From contig NZ_JAQGPL010000001.1 in assembly GCF_028826105.1 (NCBI RefSeq), positions 4,118,501 to 4,182,500 on the forward strand: a DNA stretch of 64,000 bases, given 5' to 3'. This DNA is from Paenibacillus humicola. Its GTDB lineage: Bacteria > Bacillota > Bacilli > Paenibacillales > Paenibacillaceae. Position 1 is the first letter of the stretch; every line of letters begins with the position of its first letter. Below are positions 27,806-37,554 of the stretch, in pieces. The position numbers and the translations under genes were made by a program. The notes beneath the pieces are model-generated. The model was given only the letters and a program-made list of their open reading frames with translations, was not told the origin of the DNA and made no database searches.

Positions 27806-29560
27806 TTAAAGCACCTTCGCCTGACCCGAATAGATGACGCCGATCTCCGCGTACACCGTCACTTCCATGCCGTCGTGCAGCAGCTCGAGCGCCTGTTGAA
27901 CGCCGAGAATGACCGGGATGCCGAGGTTAAGCGCCACGATGGCCGCGTGACTCGTTACGCCGCCCTGCTCGGTAATGACCGCGGACGCTTTCTCGATCGC
28001 GGGCATGTACTCCTTGTCCGTTGAAACGGTGACGAGAATCGCGCCTTCCGTCATCTTGGCGGCCGCTTCCTGCGGGCTGCGGGCGACGACGACCTTGCCC
28101 GTCGCGCTCTGCGTGCCGATCCCCTGGCCTTTGGCAATCAGCTCGCCGATCGTATGGATTTTCATCAGGTTCGTCGAGCCGGAACGGCCGACCGGCACGC
28201 CGGCCGTAATGATGACCGTATCGCCAAGCTTGACGATTCCGGAGTCGATGCCGCCGCGCACGGCGATTTCGAATACGTCGTCCGTCGTTTCCGCCGGCGT
28301 CCCTTTCACCGGAATAACGCCCCAGACGAGCGCAAGGCGGCGCATCACCTGCTCGACCGGCGTCACGGCAATAACCGGCGATTTCGGGCGGTACTTCGAA
28401 ACCATCCGCGCCGTATAGCCGCTTTCCGTCGACGTAATGATCGCTTTCGCGTTCAAGTCGAGCGCGGAGTTGGCGACCGCCTGGCTGATCGCCTCGGTCA
28501 CGGTCGTCTGCTGCGCGTTCGCCTGCTTCGTGAACATTTCGCGGTATTCGAGCGCAGCTTCGGCCCGCTCGGCGATCCGGGACATCGTCATCACCGACTC
28601 CACCGGATATTTGCCCGCCGCCGTTTCGCCGGACAGCATGATGGCGTCCGTCCCGTCGAAAATCGCGTTCGCCACGTCGCTTGCCTCGGCGCGCGTCGGG
28701 CGCGGATTGCGCTGCATCGAATCGAGCATTTGCGTCGCCGTAATGACCGGTTTGCCGGCGCGGTTGCATTTCTGAATCATCATTTTCTGCACGAGCGGCA
28801 CTTCCTCGGCCGGAATTTCGACGCCGAGGTCGCCGCGCGCAACCATCAGGCCGTCGGAAACCTCGAGAATTTCATCGAGATTGTCCACGCCCTGCTGGTT
28901 TTCAATTTTGGAAATGATCTGGATATGACCCGCGCCGTGCCGCTCCAGCAGCTCGCGGATTTCGAGCACGTCGCTTGCCTTGCGGACGAACGAAGCGGCG
29001 ACGAAATCAATTCCCTGCTCAATGCCGAATACGATGTCGCCGGCATCCTTCTCCGTTATGCCCGGGAGCGAGATATGAACGCCAGGCACGTTGACGCCTT
29101 TCTTGCTCTTGATCGGGCCGCTGTTGACGATGCGGCAGATGATCTCGGTGCCCTGCACCTCTTCGACCGTCAGCCCGATCAGGCCGTCGTCGATCAGGAT
29201 CGTCGAGCCGACTTTGACGTCCGCCGGCAGGTTGGAATACGTGACCGGAATCCGATAGCGGTCTCCCAATATATCCTCAGTCGTAATCGCGATTGTTTCG
29301 CCCTGCACGAGCTCGATCGGCTCTTCCTTCAGCTTGCCGAGGCGGATCTCCGGGCCTTTCGTATCCAGCAGGATCGCAACCGTTTTGCCGAGCTCTCCGC
29401 AGGCTTGACGGATGTTTTTGATCCGGTTGCCATGCTCCTCGAAATCGCCGTGGGAAAAGTTAAGGCGCGCGACATTCATGCCGGCGTTAATCAGTTTCTT
29501 GGTGTTTTCCAGCGACTCGCTGGAAGGACCGATCGTACATACAATTTTTGTTTTGCGCAT
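27806..29560 (-). CDS. pyk: Pyruvate kinase with C-terminal PEP-utiliser domain
   Basis: This 584-residue, Bacillus-type pyruvate kinase converts PEP and ADP to pyruvate and ATP. It shows [33 protein letters not shown], the [17 protein letters not shown] catalytic Lys region, [20 protein letters not shown] and the allosteric C-domain, followed after about residue 475 by the phosphohistidine swivelling domain ([20 protein letters not shown]) found in Bacilli. ATG with GGAG 7 bases upstream. It follows accA by 63 bases without terminator; pfkA, which usually lies in between, is missing. Confidence 0.96.
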   Translation of the reverse strand: MRKTKIVCTIGPSSESLENTKKLINAGMNVARLNFSHGDFEEHGNRIKNIRQACGELGKTVAILLDTKGPEIRLGKLKEEPIELVQGETIAITTEDILGDRYRIPVTYSNLPADVKVGSTILIDDGLIGLTVEEVQGTEIICRIVNSGPIKSKKGVNVPGVHISLPGITEKDAGDIVFGIEQGIDFVAASFVRKASDVLEIRELLERHGAGHIQIISKIENQQGVDNLDEILEVSDGLMVARGDLGVEIPAEEVPLVQKMMIQKCNRAGKPVITATQMLDSMQRNPRPTRAEASDVANAIFDGTDAIMLSGETAAGKYPVESVMTMSRIAERAEAALEYREMFTKQANAQQTTVTEAISQAVANSALDLNAKAIITSTESGYTARMVSKYRPKSPVIAVTPVEQVMRRLALVWGVIPVKGTPAETTDDVFEIAVRGGIDSGIVKLGDTVIITAGVPVGRSGSTNLMKIHTIGELIAKGQGIGTQSATGKVVVARSPQEAAAKMTEGAILVTVSTDKEYMPAIEKASAVITEQGGVTSHAAIVALNLGIPVILGVQQALELLHDGMEVTVYAEIGVIYSGQAKVL

Positions 29561-29623
29561 GGTTCTTCTCCATCCTCCGTCTGCTGCTTCGGCTAAAGCC
29601 TGATTATTTATAACACGAACCCG

Positions 29624-30673
29624 CTAGACTTGCGCCTCGGCGGATTCGGGCGTATCGGAAAGTTGCTGGGGCTGCGGGCCTTCCTCCTGCCGCTCGGCAG
29701 GCAGCTCCCGAGGACGCTCCGGCTCGCGGATGCGGCCGATGCGGCGGAATTTGTCGTAGCGGTCCCGGATCAGCTCCCCCGGCGTCAGCTTCGACAGCTC
29801 GCCGATATGGCGGCGGATCGCTTCCTTCATCGTCTCCGCCTGCGCGGCCAAATCGCGGTGCGCGCCGCCCTGCGGCTCCGGCACGATCTCCTCCACGATG
29901 CCGAACTCGACCATGTCGGCCGCCGTAATTTTCATGACCGCCGCCGCTTCGTCGGCGCGGGAGGCGTCCTTCCACAATATCGAGGCGGCGCCGTTCGGCG
30001 AAATGGCGGAATAAATCGCGTTCTCCAGCATCAGCACGCGGTTGCCGACGCCAAGCGCCAGCGCTCCGCCGCTGCCGCCCTCGCCGATCACGACGCAGAC
30101 GATCGGCACGCCGAACGTCGCCATTTCCCGCAGGTTGCGGGCGATCGATTCGGATATGCCGCGTTCCTCCGCCGTGTTGCCGGGATAAGCGCCCTTCGTA
30201 TCGATGAACGTCACGATCGGGCGGCCGAATTTGTTCGCCTGCTGCATAAGCCGAAGTGCTTTGCGGAAGCCTTCCGGATGCGGGCTGCCGAAGAAACGGG
30301 CGATGTTGTCCTTCGTATCCTTTCCCCGCTGATGGCCGATCACCGTCACCGGAAGCCCGTTCAGCTTGGCCAGTCCGCCCACGATCGCCAGATCGTCGGC
30401 AAACAGGCGGTCGCCGTGCAGTTCGATGAAATCGGTGAAAATCGCCTGAATGTAATCGAGCGTGGTCGGACGCTGGTGATGGCGCGCCAGATGCATTTTC
30501 TGCGCCGGCGTCAGCTCGCTGTACAAATCGTCCTGGAGCTTCCTGCACCGTTCCTCCAAACGGGCGATTTCCTCGGAAAAATCGATCCCGGATTCCTGGC
30601 CGAGCTTGCGAAGCTCGTCGATCTTTTTGCGCAGCTCGCTGAGCGGCTTTTCGAACGGCAGATCAACCGCCAT
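29624..30673 (-). CDS. accA: Acetyl-CoA carboxylase carboxyltransferase subunit alpha
   Basis: This 349-residue subunit of the carboxyltransferase transfers CO2 from carboxybiotin to acetyl-CoA to form malonyl-CoA, the first step of fatty acid synthesis. Motifs are [75 protein letters not shown] and [20 protein letters not shown]. The last 30 residues form a Pro/Glu/Gln-rich tail beyond the usual end. ATG with GGGGGAGG close by; it overlaps accD by 11 bases. Confidence 0.96.
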   Translation of the reverse strand: MAVDLPFEKPLSELRKKIDELRKLGQESGIDFSEEIARLEERCRKLQDDLYSELTPAQKMHLARHHQRPTTLDYIQAIFTDFIELHGDRLFADDLAIVGGLAKLNGLPVTVIGHQRGKDTKDNIARFFGSPHPEGFRKALRLMQQANKFGRPIVTFIDTKGAYPGNTAEERGISESIARNLREMATFGVPIVCVVIGEGGSGGALALGVGNRVLMLENAIYSAISPNGAASILWKDASRADEAAAVMKITAADMVEFGIVEEIVPEPQGGAHRDLAAQAETMKEAIRRHIGELSKLTPGELIRDRYDKFRRIGRIREPERPRELPAERQEEGPQPQQLSDTPESAEAQV

Positions 30674-31535
30674 ACGTAACCTCCCCCTTTACGGCGTGCA
30701 TGTCGAGCAGCTTGGCCAGCATGGCCTTCAATTCCTTGCGGTGCACGACCTTGTCGAGCTGGCCGTGCTGGAGATTGAACTCCGCGGTCTGGAAATTGTC
30801 CGGCAGCTTCTGGCGGATCGTCTGCTCGATCACGACGCGCCCGGCAAAGCCGACCAGCGCCCCGGGCTCGGCCAGATTGTAGTCGCCAAGCATCGCAAAG
30901 CTGGCGGAAACGCCGCCGGTCGTCGGATCGGTCAGCACGGAGATGAACAAACCGCCGCCGCCCTGGAAATGAGCGAGCGCAGCGCTCGTTTTGGCCATCT
31001 GCATCAGGCTGAGAATGCTTTCCTGCATCCGCGCGCCGCCCGAGGTCGAGAAGATGATCATCGGAAGCTTTTTGGCGTGGGCTTGTTCGATCGCGCGCGT
31101 AATTTTCTCCCCGACGACCGACCCCATGCTTCCCGCGAAAAAATCGAAGCTCATGACGGCGACGACAACCGGAAAACCGCCGATCGTCCCTTCGCCCGTC
31201 ACGACCGCGTCGCGCATATTGAGCGCCTTCTTCTGGCGCTCCAGCTTGGCCGCATAATCAGGAAAGCCGAGCGGGTCTTCCGACTCCATCTCGGCGTCGT
31301 ATTCGATCAGTTTGCCGTCGTCGAGCGTAAGCGCGATCCGCTCCCGCGCGTTCAGCCGGAAATGATGGCCGCACTCCGGACAAACCTTCAAATTTTTCTC
31401 GATTTCCTTGCTGAATTGAATATTGCCGCATTTCGGGCATTTCGACATCAGGCCTTCGGGAATGTCCGGCTTCGGACGAGGCTGCCCGGAAGGAATCGTC
31501 GCGTATTTCTTTTTATGAAATAAGTCCTTGAACAC
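30663..31535 (-). CDS. accD: Acetyl-CoA carboxylase carboxyltransferase subunit beta
   Basis: This 290-residue partner of AccA has an N-terminal zinc ribbon ([10 protein letters not shown] ... CPECGHHFR) and the carboxyltransferase core ([57 protein letters not shown]). I took the GTG at 31535, which is 8 bases from AGAGG and gives the usual [15 protein letters not shown] start; another GTG three codons earlier overlaps the binding site. Confidence 0.95.
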   Translation of the reverse strand: MFKDLFHKKKYATIPSGQPRPKPDIPEGLMSKCPKCGNIQFSKEIEKNLKVCPECGHHFRLNARERIALTLDDGKLIEYDAEMESEDPLGFPDYAAKLERQKKALNMRDAVVTGEGTIGGFPVVVAVMSFDFFAGSMGSVVGEKITRAIEQAHAKKLPMIIFSTSGGARMQESILSLMQMAKTSAALAHFQGGGGLFISVLTDPTTGGVSASFAMLGDYNLAEPGALVGFAGRVVIEQTIRQKLPDNFQTAEFNLQHGQLDKVVHRKELKAMLAKLLDMHAVKGEVTYGG

Positions 31536-31566
31536 GAAAGACACCTCTTTGGTGGCGCAGTAGTTT

Positions 31567-31767
31567 TCAATAGGATCGCTGCGAATTCAAAATGTTGTTC
31601 AGCACTTCCTGCACTTCTTCCAATTCGCCGGACGGAACCAAAATCTCATACTGCTGCTTGGAAACGTTAATCGGGCGGATTTTGACGAGAAAACCTTCCT
31701 GCGTCAGCCTGTTTCTGATGGTCTCCGCGATTTTTGCCGTAGGTGCGATATATATGACCGTCCACAT
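31567..31767 (-). CDS. Small conserved-looking protein, unknown function
   Basis: This 66-residue cytosolic protein reads [20 protein letters not shown], then [14 protein letters not shown] and a C-terminal [18 protein letters not shown]. The alternating strands and helices suggest a compact ACT- or DUF2007-like alpha/beta fold. ATG with GGGAGG 8 bases upstream. It ends 31 bases before accD and is probably the first gene of the accD-accA-pyk transcript. I assign no function. Confidence 0.7.
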   Translation of the reverse strand: MWTVIYIAPTAKIAETIRNRLTQEGFLVKIRPINVSKQQYEILVPSGELEEVQEVLNNILNSQRSY

Positions 31768-31858
31768 GAATGGAACCTCCCGAGCATCTGACAACGTTAA
31801 TCCGGGCGCCGGCGCTCATGTCCGTCCGGCGTCAGGCAAACTCACGGCAACTAGGCAT

Positions 31859-31899
31859 ATGATGTCATCATGATACCATAAATCCCTTTTTGACCGCAA
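31859..31899 (-). promoter_or_regulatory. Candidate promoter and 13-bp dyad upstream of the accD-accA-pyk operon
   Basis: Minus-strand TTGCGG (31894-31899), 18-base spacer and TATCAT (31870-31875). A perfect dyad ATGATG-T-CATCAT (31859-31871) overlaps the -10 edge and predicted start, where a repressor could act. It does not resemble the FapR site. Confidence 0.4.
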
Positions 31900-31955
31900 C
31901 GCCAGACGCCGGGCCGGGCGGGACGGGTCCCGCATTCGGCTCGGCGTCCGGCGTT
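31898..31955 (-). other. Large GC-rich hairpin after pgpA
   Basis: A 13-bp stem with one mismatch (31898-31910 with 31943-31955) encloses further stems including GCGGGAC/GTCCCGC. There is no T-run on the minus strand, so it is terminator-like but uncertain; it separates pgpA from the acc promoter. Confidence 0.4.
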
Positions 31956-31965
31956 TCGCAAGCGG

Positions 31966-32454
31966 TCAGCCGGAGCAGCCGTAGCGGTTCGCCTTCGGAT
32001 CCTGGTGGGCGATCCTCGCCGACGCCGCCGCCGCAAGGCCGGCGACCAGATCGTCGAGGAACACGTGCACATGCTTGCCTTTCTCGTTCAGCTTGCGGAT
32101 GATTCCGGGCTTGACTTTGTCCAAATAACCGAAGCTGGTAAGCCCGATCATGCCGTAGACGTTCGTAATGCCGAGCGCCAGCGTCTCGTCGACGCCGTAC
32201 AGCGATTCGTCCGCTTCCATGATCGCCTGAAGCGGCTGCGGCAGCTCTTTGCGTTCGGCCAGCTCGTCGAGGGCGATGCCCGTGAACAGCACGTATTGGA
32301 CCTCACGCTTGCCGAGTACGGCCAGCACGCTGTCATTGCATTCCTCGACCGTCAGATCCGGATTATAGGGACGCTGCAGCGAATAGACGATTTCCGCCAC
32401 GTCGCTTGTCGATACGCCGCGTCTTAGCAGCCATTGTTCCACATCCAGAGACAC
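31966..32454 (-). CDS. pgpA: Phosphatidylglycerophosphatase A-family protein (YutG type)
   Basis: This 162-residue protein has the start VEQWLLRRGVSTSDVAEIVY, LTVEECNDSVLAVLGKREVQ in the middle, and a C-terminal HVHVFLDDLVAGLAAA segment with the acidic DD pair of PgpA-type phosphatases. By family it dephosphorylates phosphatidylglycerol phosphate, although the soluble YutG subfamily is less studied. The start is uncertain: GTG at 32454 follows a GGGGTG by about 6 bases, and a second GTG lies four codons later. Confidence 0.75.
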   Translation of the reverse strand: MSLDVEQWLLRRGVSTSDVAEIVYSLQRPYNPDLTVEECNDSVLAVLGKREVQYVLFTGIALDELAERKELPQPLQAIMEADESLYGVDETLALGITNVYGMIGLTSFGYLDKVKPGIIRKLNEKGKHVHVFLDDLVAGLAAAASARIAHQDPKANRYGCSG

Positions 32455-32663
32455 CTCTTCACCCCTTTCGCATCGGCTTGTACGAAACGCGGCGGCCTTT
32501 TGATGCTTTATACAAAAGCCATAAAGGACCAGCTGGCCGGACATTCCGTTCGAGCGGCGAAAATGAGGGCTCCCGCCGTCCGTCTCCGGGCGGTCCGGCG
32601 GTTGTCAGCCCCGTGTTTCCTAAATGTATGCGGACAACGGGGAACATGTGCATATTTTATTTT

Positions 32664-32682
32664 GGCCGCCGCTGCGGCGGCC
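32664..32682 (-). other. Hairpin downstream of dnaE
   Basis: An 8-bp perfect stem GGCCGCCG/CGGCGGCC with a 3-base loop lies 25 bases after the dnaE stop, but is followed by A-rich, not T-rich, sequence on the minus strand. It is a weak terminator or a 3' stabiliser. Confidence 0.4.
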
Positions 32683-32706
32683 TAATCGATCGTGTTATGG
32701 CGGCGT

Positions 32707-35700
32707 TTATTTGACGACGGCCGCGCCTTTGCCGAAGATCGCTTCGATTTCGGCGATCAGCCGCGGCGACGGCTTGACGCGAAACGCATCGCTCAGCGCG
32801 ACCGTCTGCTGGCGGCCTTCGTAGAACAGCACCGTCTCCAGCGGACCGGCGCTTCCGGCGAGCAGCTCCTTCAGCCGCTCGAGCGCCTCCGGCGATTCGC
32901 GGCCGGCGGCGATCTTGACGTAGACGCGCTGGCGGCGGCGTCCGCTCTCGACGCCCGCAGACGCCCGGCCCGGGCGCGGCGGCGCGGCGGCGCGGCCGGG
33001 CGCGGCCGGCGCCTGCTGCGCCGCTTCCGCGCGGCGGCCGCCGCGGAGCGGCTGCGGCTGCCCGCCGCCGGCCGAGAGCGCGCCGGCGGCGGCTTCGACG
33101 GGCCGCGCGCCGGGCGCCGCCCCGCCTGCCGGAGCGCGTACGGCGGCGTCCGGCGGCAGCCCGCGCTCCGGCGCCGGCCGCGCTCCGGCGGAGCCGGCGG
33201 CAGCCGCGGCGCGCCCCGCTCTGGCGCGCGCCTGGCGCTCCAGCCGCCGGACCTGATCCGCCAGCCCGGCCCGGCTTCCGCCGGCGAGCGGGACGACGTC
33301 GTCGACGATCAGCTTGTAATCGTCGTCCTGATGCTGCACCGTCGCCAGCACGACGGCGAGGCCGCCGGGCGCGAGCGCGTCCGCGTGCCGCTTCCAGACG
33401 GACGGGAACGCGACCGCCTCGACGCGCAGGATACGATCCTCCAGCTCGAGAAACGCCATCGCCTGGCCTTTGCGCGTCGTCAGCGGCTTCGCGCCGACGA
33501 TCATGCCGGCCACGACGGCCGGTCCGCCCTCCGGCGCTTCCGCCAGGTCGACGAGCCGGTCGAGCGGCAGCTGCGCAAGCTCCGCCTCGAAATCGTCCAG
33601 CGGATGCCCGGACAAATAGAGGCCGAGCAGCTCCCGCTCCAGCGCAAGCAGCTGCCCCGTCGTGAACGGCTGCACGTCCGGCAGCTCGACGTCCCAGTTC
33701 TGCACCTCGTCGAAGCCGAACAGCTCGATTTGCAGCTCCTCGCGCTCCTTGCGCCATTTCGCCGCCGCCTCGACGGTCTCGTCCAGCGCGGCGACCAGCT
33801 GCGCGCGATGCGCGCCGAACGCGTCGCAGGCGCCTGCCAGCACGAGCGATTCGAGCACCCGCTTGTTAACGACGCGCAGGTCGACGCGCCGGCACAGGTC
33901 GAGCAGGCTGTCGAAGGGCCGCTCGGCGCGCTCCTTCTGCAGCGATTCGATCGCCTGCGTGCCGACGTTCTTGATGGCGGCCAGCCCGAAGCGGACCGCA
34001 GCGTTAACGGGCGTAAACGTCACACCGCTCTCGTTCACGTCCGGGGGCAGCACCTCGATGCCCATGCGCCGGCATTCGTCGACGTATTCGGCCGTCTTGC
34101 GCTGATTCCCCGTCACCGACGCGAGCATCGCGGCCATGAACGGCACGGGATGGTTCGCCTTCAGCCAAGCCGTCTGGAACGCCAGCACGCCGTAAGCCGC
34201 CGCATGCGCGCGCGGAAAGCCGTAGTCGGCGAACCGCACGATCATATCGTAAACGCGGTCCGCTTCCTCCCGCGAATAACCCATTTTCAGACTTCCCGCC
34301 ACGAAATGCGCCCGCTCTTCGTCCAGCACCTCGCGCTTCTTCTTGGAGACGGCGCGGCGCAGCAGGTCCGCTTCCCCGAGCGAAAAGCCGGCCATCTGCG
34401 ACGCGATCTGCATGATCTGCTCCTGGTAGACGATGATGCCGTACGTATCGGACAAAATCGGCTCCAGCGAAGGATGCGGATACTCCACCTTTTCGATCCC
34501 GTGCTTGTACCGGATGAAATTGGGGATAAACTCCATCGGACCCGGCCGGTACAGCGCCACAACCGAGACGATATCCTCGAACTGCGTCGGCTTCAGCTCG
34601 CGCAGCACGCGGCGCATGCCGGCCGATTCCAGCTGGAAAATACCGGTTGTATCCCCTCTTCCGAGCATCTCATACGTAGCCGGATCGTCATCCGAAATAT
34701 GTCGGAAATCGACCGTAATTCCCTGCTGGCGCTTGATCCACGACAGCGTCCGTTCCAGGATCGACAGCGTGCGCAGCCCGAGAAAATCCATCTTCAGGAG
34801 GCCGACCGCCTCCAGATGCTCCATGGAATACTGCGTCAGCGGCGTCCGTTCCGTCCCCGCCTGCAGCGGCACGTAATGCGTCAGCGGCTCTCCGGAAATG
34901 ACGACGCCGGCTGCGTGGGTCGAGGCGTGCCGCGGCATGCCCTCGACCTTGGCCGCCATCTCGAGCATCGCGCGCGTCTTCGGCTGCCGCTCCGCCGTCT
35001 CGCGCAGCTCGGCGCTGCCGGCAAGCGCGCCTTCCAGCGTGATGCCGAGCTGATGCGGCACGAGCTTGGCGGCGCGGTCGACCTCCGCGAACGGCACCGC
35101 CATCGCACGGCCGACGTCGCGCACGGCCGCGCGCGCCGCCATCGTGCCGAACGTGATAATTTGGGCGACATGCTCCTCGCCGTATTTGGCCGAGACGTAC
35201 GCGATCACCTCGTCGCGCCGCTCGTCGTTAAAATCGATGTCGATATCGGGCATCGTCACCCGCTCCGGATTGAGGAAGCGCTCGAACAGCAGCTTGTATT
35301 TGAGCGGATCGACGTCGGTGATCCGCAGCGTATACGCGACCAGGCTGCCCGCCGAGGAGCCCCGCCCGGGGCCGGTCCGGATGCCCTGCTCATGCGCGAA
35401 GCGGATAAAATCCCACACGATCAGAAAATAATCGCTGAAACCCATTGTCTCGATCACGCCCAGCTCGTAAGCGAGCCGTTCCTCCGCCAGACGGCGGAAT
35501 TCCGATCCCTCGGACCATTCCGGCTTTCCCGCGTACCGGGCTTCAAGCCCTTCCCGGCACAGCGCTTCCAAATAGCCGGTCGACTCCATGCCGCTTGGGA
35601 TCGGGCCGAATTTCGGCAGCAGGGCGCGGCCGAACGTCAGCTCCAGCTCGCATTTGTCCGCGATTTCCGCCGTATTTGCGACCGCCTCCGGCGCATGGCG

Positions 35701-36471
35701 AAACAAGCCCGCCATTTCGTCTCCGGACTTCAGGTACAATTGGTCGGTCAGCATTTTCATCCGGCCTTCGTCCTCGGTTGTTTTGCCGGTGCCGATGCAG
35801 ATGAGCACATCCTGCATGGCGGCGTCCTCCGGGCGCAAATAATGCACGTCGTTCGTTGCCGCAAGCGGGATGCCCGTTTCACGGGACAAAGCGACCATCC
35901 CCTGCGCGACCTTCTTCTGGTCGAGCATCCCGTGATCCTGGAGCTCCAGATAGAAGTCCCCGCCGAAAATCGAGCGGTAGCGCATCGCCGAAGCGCGCGC
36001 CGCTTCCGTCCGTTCGTGCAGCAGGTGCTGCGATATTTCGCCCTTCAGGCACGAGCTCAGGCAGACGAGCCCCTCCGAGTGCTCCGCCAGCGCTTCGAGA
36101 TCGATGCGCGGTTTATAATGAAAGCCCTCCAGATGGCCGATTGTACACAGCCGCATCAGGTTCCGGTAGCCGGCCTCGTTTTTGGCAAGCAGAATCAGAT
36201 GATAGATCGGGCTGTCCCGGCGCGGGCCTTTGTCAAAGCGCGAACCGGTCGTCAAATAAACCTCGCAGCCGATAATCGGCTTGATTCCCCGCTCCCGGCA
36301 CGCTTTATAAAACGGAATCGCGCCGTACATGACGCCGTGATCGGTCAGCGCCAGCGCCTTCATCCCGAGCTCCGCCGCCCGGGCCGTCAAATCGCGGATG
36401 CGCGCCGCGCCGTCGAGCAGGCTGTATTCGCTGTGGACGTGCAGGTGCACGAATTCGGTTCCGCCGCTCAT
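32707..36471 (-). CDS. dnaE: DNA polymerase III subunit alpha, DnaE
   Basis: This 1254-residue replicative polymerase extends RNA primers in Gram-positive replication. It has the PHP domain (HLHVHSEYSLLDGAARI, about 9-25), the polymerase palm with GPGRGSSAGSLVAY and the catalytic PDIDIDF (about 407-413), the RPGPMEFIPNFI and YQEQIM finger regions, a helix-hairpin-helix (AIKNVGTQAIESL) and an OB fold (VVAGMIVGAKPLTTRKGQAM). Between the OB fold and the last 75 residues lies an Ala/Arg/Gly/Pro-rich stretch of about 100 residues (about 1075-1175). ATG at 36471 follows AAGGAAGG by 7 bases. Confidence 0.95.
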   Translation of the reverse strand: MSGGTEFVHLHVHSEYSLLDGAARIRDLTARAAELGMKALALTDHGVMYGAIPFYKACRERGIKPIIGCEVYLTTGSRFDKGPRRDSPIYHLILLAKNEAGYRNLMRLCTIGHLEGFHYKPRIDLEALAEHSEGLVCLSSCLKGEISQHLLHERTEAARASAMRYRSIFGGDFYLELQDHGMLDQKKVAQGMVALSRETGIPLAATNDVHYLRPEDAAMQDVLICIGTGKTTEDEGRMKMLTDQLYLKSGDEMAGLFRHAPEAVANTAEIADKCELELTFGRALLPKFGPIPSGMESTGYLEALCREGLEARYAGKPEWSEGSEFRRLAEERLAYELGVIETMGFSDYFLIVWDFIRFAHEQGIRTGPGRGSSAGSLVAYTLRITDVDPLKYKLLFERFLNPERVTMPDIDIDFNDERRDEVIAYVSAKYGEEHVAQIITFGTMAARAAVRDVGRAMAVPFAEVDRAAKLVPHQLGITLEGALAGSAELRETAERQPKTRAMLEMAAKVEGMPRHASTHAAGVVISGEPLTHYVPLQAGTERTPLTQYSMEHLEAVGLLKMDFLGLRTLSILERTLSWIKRQQGITVDFRHISDDDPATYEMLGRGDTTGIFQLESAGMRRVLRELKPTQFEDIVSVVALYRPGPMEFIPNFIRYKHGIEKVEYPHPSLEPILSDTYGIIVYQEQIMQIASQMAGFSLGEADLLRRAVSKKKREVLDEERAHFVAGSLKMGYSREEADRVYDMIVRFADYGFPRAHAAAYGVLAFQTAWLKANHPVPFMAAMLASVTGNQRKTAEYVDECRRMGIEVLPPDVNESGVTFTPVNAAVRFGLAAIKNVGTQAIESLQKERAERPFDSLLDLCRRVDLRVVNKRVLESLVLAGACDAFGAHRAQLVAALDETVEAAAKWRKEREELQIELFGFDEVQNWDVELPDVQPFTTGQLLALERELLGLYLSGHPLDDFEAELAQLPLDRLVDLAEAPEGGPAVVAGMIVGAKPLTTRKGQAMAFLELEDRILRVEAVAFPSVWKRHADALAPGGLAVVLATVQHQDDDYKLIVDDVVPLAGGSRAGLADQVRRLERQARARAGRAAAAAGSAGARPAPERGLPPDAAVRAPAGGAAPGARPVEAAAGALSAGGGQPQPLRGGRRAEAAQQAPAAPGRAAAPPRPGRASAGVESGRRRQRVYVKIAAGRESPEALERLKELLAGSAGPLETVLFYEGRQQTVALSDAFRVKPSPRLIAEIEAIFGKGAAVVK

Positions 36472-36519
36472 GGATAGACCTTCCTTCTTTCGGTCGATGC
36501 ATGCTTTTTCTACTAGTTT

Positions 36520-36549
36520 ATCATAATGAATCGCCCTCCGCCCATACAA
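36520..36549 (-). promoter_or_regulatory. Candidate sigma-A promoter of dnaE
   Basis: Minus-strand TTGTAT (36544-36549), 18-base spacer, TATGAT (36520-36525). It occupies the same bases as the opposite-strand candidate sigma-E promoter. Confidence 0.45.
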
Positions 36550-36550
36550 T
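36521..36550 (+). promoter_or_regulatory. Candidate sigma-E promoter of ytrH-ytrI
   Basis: TCATAATG (36521-36528), a 14-base spacer and CATACAAT (36543-36550) fit the mother-cell sigma-E consensus, and B. subtilis ytrH is a sigma-E gene. Start predicted near 36557. Confidence 0.55.
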
Positions 36551-36609
36551 GGAACAGGAGGGGACGAGCGTCTGCTCCAATCCGATCGTCAGGCGGGTGC
36601 TACTCGAAA

Positions 36610-36945
36610 ATGAATGCCATCGATTCCTATGTATCCAGGGCGGCTCTCGATTTCTTCATCGCCTTCGGCGTCGTGTTCGGCGGCTCGATGCTGGCCGGCA
36701 TCGGCTCGGTCTTCTTCCTGCTGCCGCCCGCGGCCGTCATGCTGCAAACCGCGTCGCAGCTGAAAATATGGGCATTGGTCGCGGCCGTCGGCGGCTCCAT
36801 CGATCCGCTGCGCGTCATCGAAAGCAACATTATCGAGGGTCATTTGTACCCCGTCGCGGTGCAGGTCGCCCTCATGCTGTGCGCCTTTCTCGGCGCGCAT
36901 ATAGGCACCGAGCTGATCCGCTGGCTGTGCCGAGGGGCGGCGTAA
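36610..36945 (+). CDS. ytrH: YtrH-family sporulation membrane protein
   Basis: This 111-residue protein has three hydrophobic segments. The motif AFGVVFGGSMLAGIGSVFFL (about 13-32) and the later GSIDPLRVIESN and GHLYPVAVQVALMLCAFLGA match YtrH, a mother-cell membrane protein needed for efficient sporulation in B. subtilis. The ATG at 36610 gives the family start; the binding site is weak. It is divergent from dnaE, as in Bacillus, and a candidate sigma-E promoter lies upstream. Confidence 0.88.
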   Translation: MNAIDSYVSRAALDFFIAFGVVFGGSMLAGIGSVFFLLPPAAVMLQTASQLKIWALVAAVGGSIDPLRVIESNIIEGHLYPVAVQVALMLCAFLGAHIGTELIRWLCRGAA

Positions 36946-36949
36946 GGCG

Positions 36950-37462
36950 ATGCGGGTGCCGCAGTTCGAACGGTACGCCCGGCTGTCGCAGGGCACGGCT
37001 CTGCTCATCGTCGGCGCTCTGATCGGGGCGCTTGTGTATCATTCCATCTTTTTCATGAACTTTAACGCGCTGCGCACCACGAATCTCGAGCTGGAGGAAC
37101 GGCTGATCCAGTCCGAGAACGATCTGGAAAAGCTGAACCAGTTTAAAAACCAGCATACGATTATTAAAAGCATTTTGCCCATTATGGAGGAAAGCCGGAC
37201 CGGCGGCGGACGGAATGCGGGGATGAACGAATTGACGAAAAGCATCCTGCGGGCGACCATCCGCAAGGAGCTCGGCGTCCTGATCGGCCGCAGCATTTAC
37301 GATATCGACTCGGACGCCAAGCTCGCCCGGCTGCTGCTGGCACGCAAGGAATATACGGTGCAGGATAAAGAATACGCGGTGGAAATCAAGACGATGCTGG
37401 TTGCGGATAACGTGCTGCGGGTCTGGTTTACGGCAAAAGAAAAGGAACCGCCGCCCGGATGA
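36950..37462 (+). CDS. ytrI: YtrI-family sporulation protein
   Basis: This 170-residue protein has one transmembrane helix (about 16-36), a coiled-coil region rich in Glu/Leu (TNLELEERLIQSENDLEKLN, about 44-63), and a C-terminal domain. In B. subtilis YtrI is co-transcribed with YtrH and both affect spore formation. The ATG begins 4 bases after the ytrH stop. The identity rests on gene order and topology more than on any motif. Confidence 0.8.
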   Translation: MRVPQFERYARLSQGTALLIVGALIGALVYHSIFFMNFNALRTTNLELEERLIQSENDLEKLNQFKNQHTIIKSILPIMEESRTGGGRNAGMNELTKSILRATIRKELGVLIGRSIYDIDSDAKLARLLLARKEYTVQDKEYAVEIKTMLVADNVLRVWFTAKEKEPPPG

Positions 37463-37554
37463 ACCCCCGTTATTATTCGCGGCTCGTCTTCATTCGTGGT
37501 ACAATGTTGCTGAACTTGAACAATGCACATCGCAAAGGAGCTGCTTGAACGTCC

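Noticed and set aside
32692..36477. A 1261-codon open frame on the plus strand
   Set aside because: It is exactly antisense to dnaE, rich in Arg, His and Gln, and has no domain; high GC suppresses stop codons opposite real genes.
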